DNA of 64,000 nucleotides from Paractinoplanes abujensis. GTDB lineage: Bacteria > Actinomycetota > Actinomycetes > Mycobacteriales > Micromonosporaceae. A model generated the notes under the pieces. The model was not told where the DNA came from and did not search any database. It was given only the letters and a program-made list of their open reading frames with translations. The DNA is taken from positions 3,658,001 to 3,722,000 of the forward strand of contig NZ_JACHMF010000001.1 of assembly GCF_014204895.1 (NCBI RefSeq), read 5' to 3'. The translations under genes were made by a program, and so were the position numbers. Positions 52,661-62,001 of this stretch are shown one piece after another (the first letter of the stretch is position 1; every line of letters starts with the position of its first letter).

Positions 52661-53809
52661 TCAACGGCGGCGACGGCGGCGGCCGGTCAGCGTCAGTGCC
52701 GCGCCCAGCGCGACCAGCAACCCGCCGCCCACCGCGAGCGCGACCACTGGCGCGCCGGTGATGGGCAGGCCGCCACCGGAACCGCCGTCACCGGCCGGGC
52801 CGGTCACGCCGGTCGTGGTGGTGGCGGCCGTCACGGCGCGGACCCGGGCCGCCCGGTCCGGGGCCAGCGCGAGGACCGGCGCGACCACCCGGTAGTCGCG
52901 AGTGCCGGCGAACGGCGCCGTGAGCGTGAAGGTGCCGTCCTTGCGGGCCTTCGCCGTCGCGACCGTCCGCCACCCGGCCGTGGCCCCCGCGCGCTCCTCC
53001 AGCCGCAGTTCCCGGCCGGCGTCGTCCTCCTCCACGGTCGGGCACGGACCCCTGTCGCACAGCCGGCCGAGCTTGATCGACCGGCCGGTCACGGTCACCG
53101 TGCCCCCGATCGTGGCCTGCTGCGGAATCGTTGCGGTCAGCCGATCGCCCGCCACCGGCGCATCGACGCCGCTGTCGTCGTACCAGCCAACCGACTCGGC
53201 ACGCACGCCGACGCCGACGGGTGTCCGGCGCGGGGGCACGACGAACGATGTCGCGGTGGTCGGCGCGGCCAGATCGTCGTACTCGTTGAACTCGAACAGT
53301 GTGGCGACCGGGATGTAGCGGACCGGGCCGGGGACGTCCAGCGGGTCACCCGGGTTCGGATCGGTGTAGGCGCCCGGCCGCCAGGTCATCAGGATCGACC
53401 CGTCCTCGCGCGGCACCACGCTGACGATGCGAGCCTTCGGGCCCCGGTCGGTGTCGAACACCGGCGAGAACGCCGGCTCGCTGATCTCCGCGCCGTCGGA
53501 GTCGACGGCCACCACGCGGACCCGGTAATCGGTGTCGTGCAGACCTGGCCACAGCAGCGCACGGCTGGGCCGACCGGCCTCGACCACCTTCGCGGCCAGG
53601 TTCTCGGTGACGCCGTCACCGGCCCGGACGAGTGTCAGCCGGCTCCGCGTCGCGGCGGTCCCCTCCCACGTGATTTCCACGTCGGTGTGCGCGGCCGAGG
53701 TCCAGGCCACGCGCACGTCCGACGGCGCCGGAACGCTCGGCGCGGGCGCGGCGGGCAGCCCGGCCGCGGCCGGAGTCATGGCCAGCACGGCCACCATGTT
53801 CGCGATCAC
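52661..53809 (-). CDS. LPXTG-anchored secreted protein with fibronectin-like domains
   Basis: A 382-residue surface protein. After a signal peptide (MVAVLAMTPAAAGLPAAPA) there are beta-sandwich domains resembling fibronectin type III (VRVAWTSAAHTDVEITWEG, DYRVRVVAVDSDG) and an Ig-like segment (GTVTVTGRSIKLG). The C-terminus is a full sorting signal: a Gly-rich spacer, LPITG (about 348-352), a hydrophobic stretch and RRRRRR. It should be attached to the wall by a sortase. The GTG at 53809 is preferred; a GTG at 53854 would leave only 20 bases to the divergent start. Binding partner unknown. Confidence 0.82.
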   Translation of the reverse strand: MIANMVAVLAMTPAAAGLPAAPAPSVPAPSDVRVAWTSAAHTDVEITWEGTAATRSRLTLVRAGDGVTENLAAKVVEAGRPSRALLWPGLHDTDYRVRVVAVDSDGAEISEPAFSPVFDTDRGPKARIVSVVPREDGSILMTWRPGAYTDPNPGDPLDVPGPVRYIPVATLFEFNEYDDLAAPTTATSFVVPPRRTPVGVGVRAESVGWYDDSGVDAPVAGDRLTATIPQQATIGGTVTVTGRSIKLGRLCDRGPCPTVEEDDAGRELRLEERAGATAGWRTVATAKARKDGTFTLTAPFAGTRDYRVVAPVLALAPDRAARVRAVTAATTTTGVTGPAGDGGSGGGLPITGAPVVALAVGGGLLVALGAALTLTGRRRRRR

Positions 53810-53874
53810 GCGCGGATGGTAGCTGCCGTGGTGCCTTGACTGTGTGGCGGCCACACGCTTTTCACTGGGGAGCC

Positions 53875-54777
53875 ATGAAGTCCCTGACCGGAACCACCAC
53901 GCCGGAGGCCGCGGCGCCGGACGACACGCGTCCCTTCGGCACGCACATTCGCATGGCGTGGTGGAAGTCGCTGATCGTCATCGCCGGGTTGCCGGTGGCG
54001 CTGCTCCTGCTTCAGCTCGCGCTGTATCTGGTGGCCGGCCTCGTGGACGGCGCAGAGGACCCGCTCGAGTCGAACCTGACCCCGCTCAAGCTGCTCGCGG
54101 CCAACCTGAGCACCGCCCTGACGGCGCTGCTGGCCCTGGTGCTCGTCTCGTCGTTCGCGAAGGTCCCGTGGCGCCGGGTTCTCAGCTCGCCGCGAGGCTT
54201 CGACCGGCGGCGCCTCGCGACCTACTTCGCCGGCTCGGCCCTGCTGGTCGGGGCGGGCACCGCCGTGGTGGCCGTCGTGACCCCCGACGCCCCCGGCTGG
54301 GTGGGCTTCGGGGTCAGCGGCACCACCGTGGCGCTGCTGGTGGTCGTACTCCTGACCACTCCCCTGCAGTCGGCCGGCGAGGAGATCATGTTCCGGGGTG
54401 CGGTGCTCCCGGCTGCCGGTTCGTGGTTCCGCGCCGTGCGGCCCGCGTTCATCGCCGGGCTCGTGGTGTCGAGCCTGTCCTTCGCCGCGGTGCACGCGGC
54501 CGGCGACCCGGCGCTCAGCGCCTACTACGTGTTCCTGTCCCTCTGTACGGCCCTGATGGGCCTGCTCACCCGCGGTTTGGAAGCCGCGATCGCCTTCCAC
54601 GTCGCGAACAACATGGTCACGACGACCGTCAACGTGCTCATGGCTGACGGCGGCGTGCTGGTCGTCGACCGCTCGGAGGGCGCCGGCGATGGTTCTTCGC
54701 TGCTCGTGCTGGTTGTCGTCAACGTGGCCGTGCTGGCCTTCGTCGGGTTCCGCGAGCGGGCGAACCGTGCCCGCTGA
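53875..54777 (+). CDS. CPBP-family intramembrane protease
   Basis: A 300-residue membrane protein with about seven to eight helices and the CPBP (Abi/CAAX) motifs: EEIMFRG with the Glu-Glu pair, FAAVHA, and FHVANNMV. The family includes Rce1-like proteases and bacteriocin-immunity proteins. GGGGAGCC precedes the ATG at 53875. It overlaps the GPP34 gene by 11 bases, so the two form an operon. Confidence 0.9.
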   Translation: MKSLTGTTTPEAAAPDDTRPFGTHIRMAWWKSLIVIAGLPVALLLLQLALYLVAGLVDGAEDPLESNLTPLKLLAANLSTALTALLALVLVSSFAKVPWRRVLSSPRGFDRRRLATYFAGSALLVGAGTAVVAVVTPDAPGWVGFGVSGTTVALLVVVLLTTPLQSAGEEIMFRGAVLPAAGSWFRAVRPAFIAGLVVSSLSFAAVHAAGDPALSAYYVFLSLCTALMGLLTRGLEAAIAFHVANNMVTTTVNVLMADGGVLVVDRSEGAGDGSSLLVLVVVNVAVLAFVGFRERANRAR

Positions 54778-55438
54778 CCACGGGGCATCCACCCTGGCCG
54801 AGGATCTGCTGCTGCTCCTGTTCCAGCCGGACTCCGCGCCTCCGGGCCCGGCCGGCGCGACCGGTGAGAGCACCCTCGCCCATGCCCTCGCGGGGGCGGT
54901 GCTGACCGAACTCGGCCTCGGCCGGCATGTGCGAACCGTCCCGGACGGGGTGGGAGCGATCCGGCTGGAAGTGGTCGCGCAGCATCCGCCGGCGGACGAC
55001 ATCCTGCGGCACGCCTGGGACTACCTGGCCCGGGGACCGCGCGGGATCCCGGCCGCGCTGGACGCGATCGGGCCGGACCTGCGCGACCCGCTGGTCGACC
55101 GGCTTGTCGGGCGCGGCGACCTGCGTCGATCCCACCGTACGGCGCTCGGCGTGGTCGACGTGGAGACCTTCGAGGACGGCGGTTCCGGCCGCCGCGAACG
55201 CCTGCTGGCCGCCGTACGGGAAACGGTTGTCGAAGGAGCGCGGCCGCAGCCCAGGATCGCCGCGCTGGCCGCTCTGCTGTCGGCGAGCGGCACGCTTCCG
55301 CAGTACGGGCCCGGCATTCCGTGGACGGCGGCGGTCGTCGCGCGGGCCAAGAAACTCGAACAGGAGAGCTGGGGCGCCACGGCTACCGCGGCGGCGATCG
55401 CGCGCACGGTGACCGCGGCCGTCGCCGGCCACCTATAG
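54767..55438 (+). CDS. GPP34 (GOLPH3-like) family protein
   Basis: A 223-residue protein of the GPP34 family, known in eukaryotes as the phosphoinositide-binding Golgi protein GOLPH3 and common but uncharacterised in actinobacteria. Family features are the opening STLAEDLLLLLFQ, the block LAHALAGAVLTELGLGRHV, LVGRGDLRR and IAALAALLSASGTLPQY. It begins at a GTG inside the protease gene and ends 6 bases past the stop of the convergent response-regulator gene. A paralogue lies at 62703. A peripheral membrane role is likely. Confidence 0.87.
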   Translation: MPADHGASTLAEDLLLLLFQPDSAPPGPAGATGESTLAHALAGAVLTELGLGRHVRTVPDGVGAIRLEVVAQHPPADDILRHAWDYLARGPRGIPAALDAIGPDLRDPLVDRLVGRGDLRRSHRTALGVVDVETFEDGGSGRRERLLAAVRETVVEGARPQPRIAALAALLSASGTLPQYGPGIPWTAAVVARAKKLEQESWGATATAAAIARTVTAAVAGHL

Positions 55439-56107
55439 GGTGTTGTCCAGCGGGGCGACGCCGTGCCGGTAGGCCCAGATGACGGTCTGCACGCGATCCC
55501 GGGCCCCGATCTTGGCCATGGCCCGGCTCAGGTGGCTCTTCACGGTGCTGACCTCGACGACGAGCTGAGCCGCGATCTCCGCGTTGGACAGGCCCTCGGC
55601 CAGCAGCCGTACGATCTCGGCCTCACGCGACGTCAGCAGCTGACCGGCCGCCGACGTGGGGGCGGGCGCGGGGGTGACCGGACGCCGGCGCGCGAACTCC
55701 GCGATCACGCGCCGGGTGACCGTCTGGTCGACCAGCCCGTCCCCGGCCGCCAGCCGGCGGATCCCCTGGATGAGGTCGTCCATGTCGGTGTCCTTGAGCA
55801 GGAACCCGCTCGCCCCCGCCTCGAGCGCGCCGAACACGTACTCGTCGAGCTCGAAAGTCGTCAGCACCAGGACGGCCGGGGGCGGGACGATCTCGTTGAC
55901 GATGATCCGGGTCGCGTCGAGGCCGTTGCCGCCCGGCATGCGGACATCCATGCAGACGACGTCGGGGTGCAGCTGCCGCGCGAGCGCCACCGCGTCGGGG
56001 CCGTTGGCCGCCTCGCCGACGATCTGGATGTCCTCGGCCAGCTCTATCAACGAGCGGAAACCGGCCCGCAGCAGCGGCTGATCGTCGACCAGCAACACCG
56101 TGATCAC
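55433..56107 (-). CDS. LuxR-family response regulator
   Basis: A 224-residue NarL-type regulator. The receiver domain (1-120) has the acidic pocket VLLVDDQ, phospho-acceptor Asp54 in VCMDVRMPGG and Lys in FLLKDTD. The output helix-turn-helix (about 155-215) reads LTSREAEIVRLLAEGLSNAEIAAQL. It is coupled to the upstream histidine kinase by an ATGA overlap. Targets are not evident. Confidence 0.94.
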   Translation of the reverse strand: MITVLLVDDQPLLRAGFRSLIELAEDIQIVGEAANGPDAVALARQLHPDVVCMDVRMPGGNGLDATRIIVNEIVPPPAVLVLTTFELDEYVFGALEAGASGFLLKDTDMDDLIQGIRRLAAGDGLVDQTVTRRVIAEFARRRPVTPAPAPTSAAGQLLTSREAEIVRLLAEGLSNAEIAAQLVVEVSTVKSHLSRAMAKIGARDRVQTVIWAYRHGVAPLDNTL

Positions 56108-57399
56108 GAACGCCGCCCGCTCTTGTGGGGAACGGTCAGCTTGACCGACCAGCCGCCGTCCGGAGTGGGGCCCGCGGCCAGGGCGGCGCCGACCAGTCCG
56201 GCCCGCTCCCGCATGCCGATCAGGCCGAACCCGCGGTGGCTGCGGTCGGTGCGCGCCGGCCCGGCGGGGGCCGGGCCGTTGACGACTTCGAGCACGCTGG
56301 CCTCCGTACGGTGGTCGATCTTGATGGTCACCGCGGCACCGGGAGCGTGATCGCGGGCGTTGGAGAGCGCCTCCTGCGTCACACGGTAAAGGGTCAGATC
56401 CGCCGCCGCCGACAGGTCACCCGGGTCCCCCGACACGATCAGCGTGGGGCGGTTGCGGGAGTCCGCGTGGTTGGCCACCAGTTCGCTGATGCCCAGCAGG
56501 CCCGGCACGGCCGCGTCGTCCGGTTCGGCCGGCCCGCTCTCGCGCAGCGCGCCCACCACCGAGCGCAGATTACCCAACGCGCTCTTTCCCTCCGTACGGA
56601 TGGCGGCGGCGGCGCGGCGGGCGGCTTCGAGGTCCCGGTCGAGCATTCGTTCCACGACGGTGGCCTGCACGATGAGGGCGGTCAGGTGATGGGCGGCGAC
56701 GTCGTGCAACTCGCGCGCCATCCGGGTGCGTTCGGCGGCCAGCGCGGCGTCCGTGCGTACGCGCAGGTTCTCCGCGGCCTCGGCGGCGCGCAGCTCGACG
56801 ACCTCGGTGTAGCGCCGGCGCAGGGTGGCGCTGCGGCCCAGCAGAGCCGCCGTGCCGTACAGCAGGAGCGTCAGGATCAGCTGCCCGGACACCCTGGTGA
56901 TCAGCGGCCAGGGCGACGCGCCCGCGAGGGCGGGAATCGCGCTCAGCACCACGTAGCTCCCGATCTCGACGACGGCGGCCAGCGTGGCCAGACCGTAGGC
57001 GCGCGCCGCGGGCAGCTGCGTGCCGCAGGTGTAGACGGCGACCAGCAGGGCCACCCCGCGCAGACCCTGCCCCTCCGGGGCCGCCACGGCCAGGGCGACC
57101 TGCAGGGCGAGGACCGCTGCCACACACCACAGCGGCCGCACCCGGCGCAGACACAGGACCGCGGCCTGCACCAGCAACAGGATCAGCACCGGTAAGGGCA
57201 GGTCGATGCTGGAACCGGGCGGCTCGGCCCCGCCGCCGGGCAGCAACGACAGGCCCGCGGACAGGGCCACCACCACCGCCGCGAACGCGCAGTCGCGGCG
57301 GAACGGTGTGCTCAGACCCAGCGCGTCGAGCCACCGGCCCCAGTCGTCGAGGAAGCGTCGCCGCTCGGGTGACCCAGCGAACCTCTGGGGTTCATCCAT
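56104..57399 (-). CDS. Sensor histidine kinase, NarL-partner type (HisKA_3)
   Basis: A 431-residue membrane kinase. About five to six helices in residues 25-190 form the sensor part, without an extracellular loop domain. The dimerisation and phospho-acceptor helix is MARELHDVAAHHLTAL. The ATPase domain has LYRVTQEALSNARDHA and GFGLIGMRERAGLVGA. It phosphorylates the downstream LuxR-type regulator. Signals for such DesK-like kinases often come from the membrane itself. Confidence 0.93.
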   Translation of the reverse strand: MDEPQRFAGSPERRRFLDDWGRWLDALGLSTPFRRDCAFAAVVVALSAGLSLLPGGGAEPPGSSIDLPLPVLILLLVQAAVLCLRRVRPLWCVAAVLALQVALAVAAPEGQGLRGVALLVAVYTCGTQLPAARAYGLATLAAVVEIGSYVVLSAIPALAGASPWPLITRVSGQLILTLLLYGTAALLGRSATLRRRYTEVVELRAAEAAENLRVRTDAALAAERTRMARELHDVAAHHLTALIVQATVVERMLDRDLEAARRAAAAIRTEGKSALGNLRSVVGALRESGPAEPDDAAVPGLLGISELVANHADSRNRPTLIVSGDPGDLSAAADLTLYRVTQEALSNARDHAPGAAVTIKIDHRTEASVLEVVNGPAPAGPARTDRSHRGFGLIGMRERAGLVGAALAAGPTPDGGWSVKLTVPHKSGRRS

Positions 57400-57669
57400 C
57401 GCGTCTCACGCCTTTACGGGCCGGTTCCGTTTCGCTGTCCGGGCCGGTAACGTCCGGCCGACCCGATGCTACCGACGCCGGCGTCCGGACGGCCCGCTCA
57501 CGGCGGCCCCGCGGGCAAAGTTCATGCCGGCGACGCAACCGCCGCCCGCGGCCTCCGTCGGAAGTCGCAAGCCGAACTTCCTGCCCCAGGCAGATGCGCT
57601 GGTCAGACCGTGAACGGCACCGTTATGGAGCATTCGACGATTCCGCACAGCCTGTTCCAGGAGCCCGCC

Positions 57670-57882
57670 ATGGCCCAGCAAACGCCCGAGTCTCCGGCGA
57701 AGTCCCGGCGGTCGAGCACCCCGAGCGGGGTGGCCGTCATCACCGCAGCGCTGATGGTCGGCCTGGCCCCCGCCCCCGACATCGCGGGCCGCCGCCACTC
57801 CGGTTCGCACCGCCCCGGCAGCGTGGTGCCGCACGCCGACGAGGCGGAGCCGATGACCGAAAGCGTCACGGCACCACGGTGA
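57670..57882 (+). CDS. Hypothetical small protein
   Basis: A 70-residue frame with AGGAG 7 bases before its ATG. It has one moderately hydrophobic stretch (GVAVITAALMVGLAPAP) and a His/Pro/Glu-rich tail. Its end overlaps the convergent secreted-protein gene by 17 bases. No family is recognised. The rest of the gap 57400-57669 contains no other candidate. Confidence 0.4.
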   Translation: MAQQTPESPAKSRRSSTPSGVAVITAALMVGLAPAPDIAGRRHSGSHRPGSVVPHADEAEPMTESVTAPR

Positions 57883-58381
57883 CCGTCGGGGTCGCGACGA
57901 ACGGGCCGGCCGCCGCGCCGGTCTCCGTCCTCCCGCTCACCGAGATCCGGAGCGGGCCGGACCGCCCGGCCGGGGCACCCGGCACCGACTGCACCACGAT
58001 GTACGGCAACGGGAACCAACTGCCCGGCGCCCGATCACCGATGGCGCACACCGTGACCGCCCCCCGCAGCCGGCACTGCTGAGTGTCCGGGCGGATCACG
58101 CCGTCGGCCCCCACCGAAGGCACGAACACCGTGGCCACCCCGCCCAGGCCGGAGGCGTCGAGCTCCAGCCGCGCGTCGTACAGCAACCCCTGCCAGTCGG
58201 AGGAAGGTGACAGGCCGAGGTAGGTCCATGGCGTCAACGGACTGGCCGGCCCGGCCTGCAAGTCAGCCACCACCACAGTCAACTGCGGCGCGGCGGCCCG
58301 CGCGGACGCGGGCAGCAGGGCGGCGCCGGCCGCGACGGCCACGACGGCCAGCAGGGCGCGCAGAGAACGGAACACAGTCAT
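57866..58381 (-). CDS. Secreted hypothetical protein
   Basis: A 171-residue exported protein. The signal peptide ends near ARA-AA (about residue 28). The mature part is a small beta-rich domain with two cysteines (QQCRLRGAVTVCAIGD) that may form a disulfide. AAGGATCGAT precedes the ATG at 58381; the longer frame is not signal-like. Divergent from the GH43 gene across a 174-base region with direct repeats. Function unknown. Confidence 0.7.
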   Translation of the reverse strand: MTVFRSLRALLAVVAVAAGAALLPASARAAAPQLTVVVADLQAGPASPLTPWTYLGLSPSSDWQGLLYDARLELDASGLGGVATVFVPSVGADGVIRPDTQQCRLRGAVTVCAIGDRAPGSWFPLPYIVVQSVPGAPAGRSGPLRISVSGRTETGAAAGPFVATPTVTVVP

Positions 58382-58427
58382 ATCGATCCTTGTCGTTTCG
58401 GTCGGAGCAGGAGCACTGTACCGATCT

Positions 58428-58460
58428 TCGGTCTTTTGCTCACGACCATCGATCTTTTGC
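58428..58460. promoter_or_regulatory. Two direct repeats in the GH43 divergent region
   Basis: TCGGTCTTTTGC (58428-58439) and TCGATCTTTTGC (58449-58460) differ at one base and start 21 bases apart, two helical turns, so a dimeric activator could bind both on the same face of the DNA. Confidence 0.5.
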
Positions 58461-58555
58461 CGCAAGGGACGAAAGTTCCGTCGCATTGCTTGACCCTCGG
58501 CTCGGCATCTGTGAACAATCCTCCCCATTCATTGGTGTGCATCGATGGGAGAGCC

Positions 58556-60025
58556 GTGAACACCGTCGCCGCCGTCCTGGTTGCCCTGCTCGCCGCGCCC
58601 GCCGTACCCGTGGCGGCCCCGGCCGACTACACCACTGCCGAGGCGGGCAACCCCTTCGTCGACGGCCGGTACGCCGACCCCGACGTGGTGATCTACAACG
58701 ACCGGTACTGGGTGTTCCCCACCTCGTCGCGCAGCTACGCCGAGCAGACCTACCTGGACGCCTTCTCCTCGGCCGACCTGGTCACGTGGACCAGACACCC
58801 CAACGTGCTGACCACCGCCGACGTCTCCTGGGCGAAGTACGCCGTCTGGGCGCCCGCGCCGATCCAGCGCAACGGCCGGTACTACCTCTACTTCGCGGCC
58901 AACGACATCCAGAACAACACTCAGGTCGGCGGCATCGGTGTGGCCGTCGCGGACCGGCCCGAGGGCCCGTACGCGGACGCCCTCGGCCGGCCCCTGATCG
59001 CGCAGTTCGTCAACGGCGCGCAGCCGATCGACCAGGACGTCTTCATCGACGACGACGGGCAGGCCTACATCTACTACGGCGGGCACGGCCACGCCAACGT
59101 GGCCCGGCTCAACAGTGACATGACCAGCCTGGGCACCTTCGCCGACGGCAGCGTGTACAAAGAGATCACCCCGGCCGGGTACACCGAGGGCCCGCAGATG
59201 CTCAAGCGCAACGGCAAGTACTACCTGATGTGGTCCGAGGGCGGCTGGACCGGGCCCGACTACTCGGTCGCCTACGCCATCGCCGACTCCCCCACCGGCC
59301 CGTTCCAGCGCCTCGACCGGATCCTGGCCCAGGACGCCACGGTGGCCCGCGGCGCCGGTCACAACTCGGCGCTGAACATTCCGGGCACCGACACCTGGTA
59401 CACCTTCTACCACCGGCGTCCGCTGGGCGAAACCGACGGCAACGCCCGGTACCTGGCCTACGACCGGATGACCTTCCGCCCCGACGGCACCATCCAGCCG
59501 GTCAAAATGCTGGTCAAGGACAACTTCGACGACAACAACGCGATCGGCTGGCGCACCTTCGGCGGCGGGTGGAGCGCAACCGGTGGGCAGTACCGGGCCC
59601 AGCACTCGTACGGGGGCAAGGCGCTGCTCTCCGACAACCACACGAACGCGGTCTACGACGCGGACGTCACGGTCACCTCGGCCGCGGGCGACGCGGGCCT
59701 GGTCTTCCGGGCCACCGCCCCCGCCGTCGGCACCGACAGCTACCGCGGCTACTACGCCGGCCTCTCCCCGGCCGGGCAGGTCGTGCTGGGCAAGGCGAAC
59801 AACAACTGGACCAGGCTGGGTGCGGCCTCCCTCACCGTCTCCCCCGGCACCCGCTACCACCTGCGCGTCGAGGCGGTGGGCGCGTCACTCAAGGTCTTCG
59901 TCGACGACATGACCCGGCCGAGAATCACCGTCACCGACACCACGTACGCCGCGGGCTCCTCCGGCGTACGTGTCTACAACGCCGCGGCAGCCTTCGACAA
60001 CGTCGCGGTCACGGCCCGTCCTTAG
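58556..60025 (+). CDS. Secreted GH43 glycosidase with C-terminal CBM66-like module
   Basis: A 489-residue secreted enzyme. A short signal peptide (about 1-22, ending VAA-PAD) precedes a five-bladed propeller: base Asp41 in RYADPDVVIYN, Asp161 in IDQDVFIDDDGQAY and acid Glu211 in YTEGPQML, the GH43 triad. The C-terminal ~180 residues (DNFDDNNAIGWRTFGGGW, then RYHLRVEAVGASLKVFVDD) are a beta-sandwich as in CBM66 or related modules. GGGAG lies 8 bases from the GTG at 58556; the in-frame ATG at 58436 would give no signal peptide at the N-terminus. Arabinofuranosidase or xylosidase activity is likely. Confidence 0.9.
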   Translation: MNTVAAVLVALLAAPAVPVAAPADYTTAEAGNPFVDGRYADPDVVIYNDRYWVFPTSSRSYAEQTYLDAFSSADLVTWTRHPNVLTTADVSWAKYAVWAPAPIQRNGRYYLYFAANDIQNNTQVGGIGVAVADRPEGPYADALGRPLIAQFVNGAQPIDQDVFIDDDGQAYIYYGGHGHANVARLNSDMTSLGTFADGSVYKEITPAGYTEGPQMLKRNGKYYLMWSEGGWTGPDYSVAYAIADSPTGPFQRLDRILAQDATVARGAGHNSALNIPGTDTWYTFYHRRPLGETDGNARYLAYDRMTFRPDGTIQPVKMLVKDNFDDNNAIGWRTFGGGWSATGGQYRAQHSYGGKALLSDNHTNAVYDADVTVTSAAGDAGLVFRATAPAVGTDSYRGYYAGLSPAGQVVLGKANNNWTRLGAASLTVSPGTRYHLRVEAVGASLKVFVDDMTRPRITVTDTTYAAGSSGVRVYNAAAAFDNVAVTARP

Positions 60026-60342
60026 CTTATGGACTCGTGGTACAGCTTCCGGCGGCCGCGTCACGACCTTCCCAGCCAAGTCCGGCGGGTGGCGTCGATG
60101 CCGCCGTCCAGCACGGCCCGGGTCACGCCGGTGCCGCCGAGAACCCGCCAGGCCGCCGGCGCACCGATTGCGGGACGCTCCCGCCCAGGTGGGTTCCAAG
60201 GTGGATCCGGTCGACGCGGATCTGCCCGCTTGTCCGTCCGGCGGTGATCGGGCGGCCACAGCCTCCGGCATTTTCTTGACACCTTATTAACAGTTCAGAA
60301 GACTTCGATGAACCCCGATATCCCCTGATGAGGAGCTCCCCC
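60026..60342. other. 317-base gap before the protease
   Basis: TTGACA at 60276-60281 may be the -35 box of the protease promoter, but the matching -10 is poor. On the minus strand 60061-60135 translates to a gene-end-like stretch (VLGGTGVTRAVLDGGI, then a stop) without a start, possibly a decayed gene. Nothing else is seen. Confidence 0.35.
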
Positions 60343-61911
60343 ATGGCTCGTCCGTACCAGTGGATCGCGGTCGCCGCCGTAACGGTGACGGCGATCGGCC
60401 TGACCCCCCTCACGAGTTTCGCCGACGAGCCCGACCCCACGGCGTATCCCCGCGCCGACGTGGCCCAGACGCTGGACCTCCCGGCCGGCGTCGTCCAGGC
60501 CCTGAAACGCGACCTCAAGCTGACCAGCGACGAGCAGGTGGCCGGTCGCCTGCGCACCGAGGCCGCGGCCCCGCTCGTGCAGAAGCGGCTGAAAACCAAG
60601 CTGGGTGCCGCGTACGGCGGCGCCTGGATCAAGAAGGGCCAGGAGCGCCTCACCGTCGCCGTCACCACCGAGGCCGCCGCGAAGACGGTGCGGGCCGAGG
60701 GGGCCGAAGCCGTGATCGTCGACCGTGGCGAGAGCGCCCTGGCCGCCGACCGGGCCAAGCTGGACAAGCGCAGCGCGAAGGCGGCCGGCGCCATCCGCGC
60801 CTGGCGGATCGACCCGGCGGCCAACAGCGTCGTCGTGACGGTCAAGCCGGGCGCCGAGGCCCAGGCCCGCGCGTTCGCGAAGGACAGCGGCGTCGCCGAG
60901 ATCACCGTCGAGACGTCAGCGGTGGCCCCCCGGCCGGTGTACGACATCCGCGGCGGCGACCAGTACGTCATCAACGGCAACACGCTGTGCTCGGTGGGCT
61001 TCCCGGCCCGGCGCGGCGGCGCACCGGGCTTCGTGACAGCCGGTCACTGCGGCGGCCGGGGCGCCCCGGTCAAGGGCTTCAACAACGTCGACCTGGGCAG
61101 CTTCGCGGAGTCGGAGTTCCCGAACACCGACATGGCCTACGTCGCCGCCAACGGCAACTGGACCCCGCAGCCGTGGGTCAACAACTACTCCGGCGGCAAC
61201 GTGATCGTGGCCGGTTCCAACGACGCCGCGATCGGCTCCTCGATCTGCCGCTCGGGCCGCACCTCGTCGTGGACCTGCGGCACCCTGCAGGGCCGCAACG
61301 AGACGATCAACTACTCCAACGGCCCCGTGTACGGCATGAGCCGGATGAGTGCGTGCGCCAACCCCGGTGACTCCGGTGGTTCGGTCATCGCCGGCAACCA
61401 GGCCCAGGGCGTCACGTCCGGCATCGCCGGTGGCTGCGGCTCGGCCAACCCGCAGACCTGGTTCCAGCCGGTCAACCCCATCCTCTCGCGCTGGGGCATC
61501 GCCCTGGTCACCAGCGGCGGCGGCAGCACCGGCGGCGCCGTCATCAGCGCGCTCAACGGCCGCTGCCTGGACGTGCCGAACGGGAACTTCTCCGACGGCG
61601 TACGGGTGCAGATGTGGAACTGCAACGGCTCGGCCGCGCAGAAGTGGGAGTTCGTCAACGGCACCCTGCGTACGGGAAACAACAAGTGCCTGGATGTGGC
61701 GTGGGGGTCGACGGCCAACGGCGCGATCCTGCAGATCGTCGGCTGCTCGGGCAACCCGGCCCAGGGCTGGGTGTTGTCGGCCGCCGGTGACCTGGTGAAC
61801 CCGCAGGCCAACAAGTGCGCCGACATCGACGCGTGGAACCCGAACGAGGGCGCCGTGCTGGTGCTGTGGGAGTGCACCGGCGGCGCGAACCAGAAATGGC
61901 GGCGCGGCTAG
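60343..61911 (+). CDS. Secreted S1 (streptogrisin-like) serine protease with CBM13
   Basis: A 522-residue preproprotein. Signal peptide (about 1-29), then an alpha-lytic-type prodomain (about 30-195, rich in Lys/Ala), then the chymotrypsin-fold protease (about 200-385) with His235 in TAGHCGG, Asp263 in NTDMAYV and Ser344 in NPGDSGGSV. A ricin-type CBM13 (about 399-522: CLDVPNG, CLDVAWG, CADIDAW) ends the protein, which could hold the protease on polysaccharide. AGGAG lies 7 bases from the ATG at 60343, favouring it over the ATG at 60328. Confidence 0.93.
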   Translation: MARPYQWIAVAAVTVTAIGLTPLTSFADEPDPTAYPRADVAQTLDLPAGVVQALKRDLKLTSDEQVAGRLRTEAAAPLVQKRLKTKLGAAYGGAWIKKGQERLTVAVTTEAAAKTVRAEGAEAVIVDRGESALAADRAKLDKRSAKAAGAIRAWRIDPAANSVVVTVKPGAEAQARAFAKDSGVAEITVETSAVAPRPVYDIRGGDQYVINGNTLCSVGFPARRGGAPGFVTAGHCGGRGAPVKGFNNVDLGSFAESEFPNTDMAYVAANGNWTPQPWVNNYSGGNVIVAGSNDAAIGSSICRSGRTSSWTCGTLQGRNETINYSNGPVYGMSRMSACANPGDSGGSVIAGNQAQGVTSGIAGGCGSANPQTWFQPVNPILSRWGIALVTSGGGSTGGAVISALNGRCLDVPNGNFSDGVRVQMWNCNGSAAQKWEFVNGTLRTGNNKCLDVAWGSTANGAILQIVGCSGNPAQGWVLSAAGDLVNPQANKCADIDAWNPNEGAVLVLWECTGGANQKWRRG

Positions 61912-61963
61912 ACGTCAGCAAGTCCGCGCCGGCCGTCCCGAGGGCGGCCGGCGCGGGCGGGTC

Positions 61964-61983
61964 TTGACCGTGTTCCTGGAACA
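61964..61983 (+). promoter_or_regulatory. MerR-type promoter remnant before the RidA fragment
   Basis: TTGACC (61964-61969) is followed by the dyad TGTTCCTGGAACA (61971-61983), the usual place for a MerR-family site between -35 and -10. It resembles the element at 62639. Confidence 0.4.
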
Positions 61984-62001
61984 TCGTTTGCACTGGTCCC
62001 C

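Noticed and set aside
60276..60304. A full promoter for the S1 protease
   Set aside because: TTGACA is good but neither 17 nor 18 base spacing gives an acceptable -10 hexamer, so it is mentioned only in the gap description.
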